From Halobacteriales archaeon (lineage in GTDB: Archaea; Halobacteriota; Halobacteria; Halobacteriales; SKNY01), in contig SKQO01000004.1 of the NCBI GenBank assembly GCA_007118975.1, positions 16,334-80,333 of the forward strand: 64,000 nucleotides of DNA, written 5' to 3'. The translations under genes and the position numbers were made by a program. Shown here in pieces: positions 62,790 to 64,000 of the stretch. The notes under the pieces are model-generated. The model was not told the DNA's origin and did no database searches. It saw nothing but the letters and a program-made list of their open reading frames with translations. How positions within the stretch are numbered: position 1 is the first letter of the stretch; every line of letters starts with the position of its first letter.

Positions 62790-64000
62790 ATGTCTCTCGG
62801 CGAAGGGGAAGACGCTGCGGCGGCTGAAGCCGCGGCAAACGAGGGGGGCGCCGAGGATCCCGTGGAGGAAACCAACCGGTCAGGCGCGACGGTCGGCGAG
62901 TATTCGTGGGGCGATTACGCCGCCGACAGCAAAACGAACGACGACCGGGAAGCCACGCTCACGTTTCCACCGAATGACATCGGAGGCCGTGTCACGGACG
63001 CGATCGAAACCGCCGATAGTCTCCAGCGTGGCCTGCCGAGCGAACGTCGCGACGTTCGCGCCACGGTGGGCGAGTGGACCTGGCACGACCAGTACCGGGA
63101 CAGCCACGACCCGGAATACGTCGGGTTCGCCCTGCCGGAATCGTACGATCCGGCCGATGACCTTGGCTTCGAACCGAGCGCGGTACCGGGGGCACTGGCA
63201 GCCGGAAACGCGTTCGCGGAGGCGTTATCCGGGATCGTCGAGAAACGGACGATATCGGTCAGCGAAGAACTCGACGAAGACGCGTTCTTCTCGAGGTTGG
63301 ACGGTTCGACGACAGTCGTCAATCGATACGATCTGGAGAAGGCCGTGCCCCTGGAGAAAAAGCGGTACTTTAATGAGGTCGATCGGTACTGGGTGAACAA
63401 GCCGTTCGCCTTCGTGGTTATCTTCCACTCGGAGAAGGACAACGAGACGAAATACTACCTGATCGAGCCACACCTCACGCCCATCGAGGAGGACCTCCTC
63501 GAGTTTCTCACGGGCAAGTTGCGAACCTCTATCAAGTATGCAGACGACGTCGGCGTGAGCGGAAACGAGGCGGATCGTCGGGAAGTCATCGACCAGGAGA
63601 CGAAGGATCTCCTCGAGCGGTACGACATCTACGAGGACGCTAATGGAACCGGAGGGAGCCTGCGAGACTTGCTCGAACGCGTGCTCGGTCGCAGCGAAGA
63701 CGACGAAACGGACGTGCAGGTCGACCTCGAGGGGATCGCTGCACGCCCTGAGCCGGCCGTTCTAGATGAAGATCCCGCGACGCTCACGGAGTATCAGGTC
63801 GAGAAACTGTTGTACCGGCTCAAGCGTGACTTCATCGGCTACGAACGGATCGACGGGATCAAACACGACATCAACGTCGAAGATATCTCGTGTGACGGCT
63901 ACCACAGCCCCGTCTTCGTGTATCACACGGACTACGAACAGATCATCTCGAACGTCGAACACGGGAAGGAGAGCCTGGATGACTTCGTCGTGAAGCTCGC
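62790..64000 (+). CDS. Type IV pilus/secretion ATPase (PilB3/FlaI-like), N-terminal part, truncated by the window edge
   Basis: The frame opens at ATG 62790 and is still open at 64000 (403 codons shown). The first 60 residues are Ala/Glu-rich and low-complexity; later stretches such as YWVNKPFAFVVIFHSE, YRLKRDFIGYERIDGIKHDI and DISCDGYHSPVFVYHTDY are typical of haloarchaeal VirB11/PilB-type pilus ATPases (the N-terminal domain). The Walker A motif should lie beyond the right edge. It is divergent from the CtaA-CtaB fusion gene. Confidence 0.85.
   Translation, partial: MSLGEGEDAAAAEAAANEGGAEDPVEETNRSGATVGEYSWGDYAADSKTNDDREATLTFPPNDIGGRVTDAIETADSLQRGLPSERRDVRATVGEWTWHDQYRDSHDPEYVGFALPESYDPADDLGFEPSAVPGALAAGNAFAEALSGIVEKRTISVSEELDEDAFFSRLDGSTTVVNRYDLEKAVPLEKKRYFNEVDRYWVNKPFAFVVIFHSEKDNETKYYLIEPHLTPIEEDLLEFLTGKLRTSIKYADDVGVSGNEADRREVIDQETKDLLERYDIYEDANGTGGSLRDLLERVLGRSEDDETDVQVDLEGIAARPEPAVLDEDPATLTEYQVEKLLYRLKRDFIGYERIDGIKHDINVEDISCDGYHSPVFVYHTDYEQIISNVEHGKESLDDFVVKL

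Noticed and set aside
1..64000. CRISPR arrays, insertion sequences, integrases and defence genes
   Set aside because: No regularly spaced repeats, no transposase or integrase motifs and no restriction or toxin genes were found by reading both strands.

Overview
The window is a stretch of haloarchaeal (class Halobacteria) chromosome. The evidence is consistent: acidic proteins, TFB and RPA, the Cdc48 ATPase, archaeal lipid enzymes, archaeal-type shikimate kinase, a halophile-type SRP RNA, several small proteins resembling families known mainly from Halobacteria, and leaderless or ATGA-coupled genes behind TATA boxes. The genus cannot be fixed by reading alone. Genes are packed tightly on both strands. 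I saw no insertion sequence, CRISPR array, integrase, toxin-antitoxin pair or defence island, so this looks like core chromosome.

Layout. 0-5 kb: the end of a probable ABC permease and its ATPase, an RNase P subunit, an RNA-binding YhbY protein, an MscS channel and a Tat-exported beta-propeller. 5-12 kb: the SRP (7S) RNA on the minus strand, a small coiled-coil protein, the lipid enzyme DGGGP synthase, Y-family polymerase DinB, then a minus-strand operon hisC - AK6/Fap7-like kinase - CDP-alcohol phosphotransferase - MBF1-like regulator - tpiA. 11.5-23 kb: metal-dependent hydrolases, OsmC, an Lrp regulator coupled to an aminotransferase, purL divergent from a PHP phosphoesterase, Nudix, gatCA, a UDG-like protein, and archaetidylserine decarboxylase coupled to an unknown exported protein. 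23-35 kb: Cdc48, then an aromatic amino acid block (aroK, chorismate mutase, tyrA, aroA, aroC) with rsm22-like, surE and an M24 peptidase inside it. 35-43 kb: thiI, a CYTH protein, FKBP, a degenerate RAD55-like protein, pyrBI, tenA and small RNA-binding proteins. 43-49 kb: a sugar-metabolism group (two TIM-barrel isomerases flanking a Gfo/Idh dehydrogenase), an OGG1-like glycosylase, a PiT phosphate transporter and UPF0058. 49-56 kb: TFB, DUF357, a thioredoxin reductase with an extra N-terminal domain, the riboflavin reductase and the rpa1-rpap1-rpe operon. 56-64 kb: an alpha/beta hydrolase, MeaB plus the B12-binding mutase subunit, DUF420, an ABC-2 exporter, a CtaA-CtaB fusion, and the start of a type IV pilus secretion ATPase cut by the window edge.

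No whole undescribed system is visible. The items most worth following are the thiol-free N-terminal domain on TrxB, the RAD55-like protein without a Walker A motif, the UDG-like protein with too few cysteines for an Fe-S cluster, the unknown exported protein coupled to archaetidylserine decarboxylase, and the 490-base gene-free, hairpin-bearing stretch between chorismate mutase and surE.
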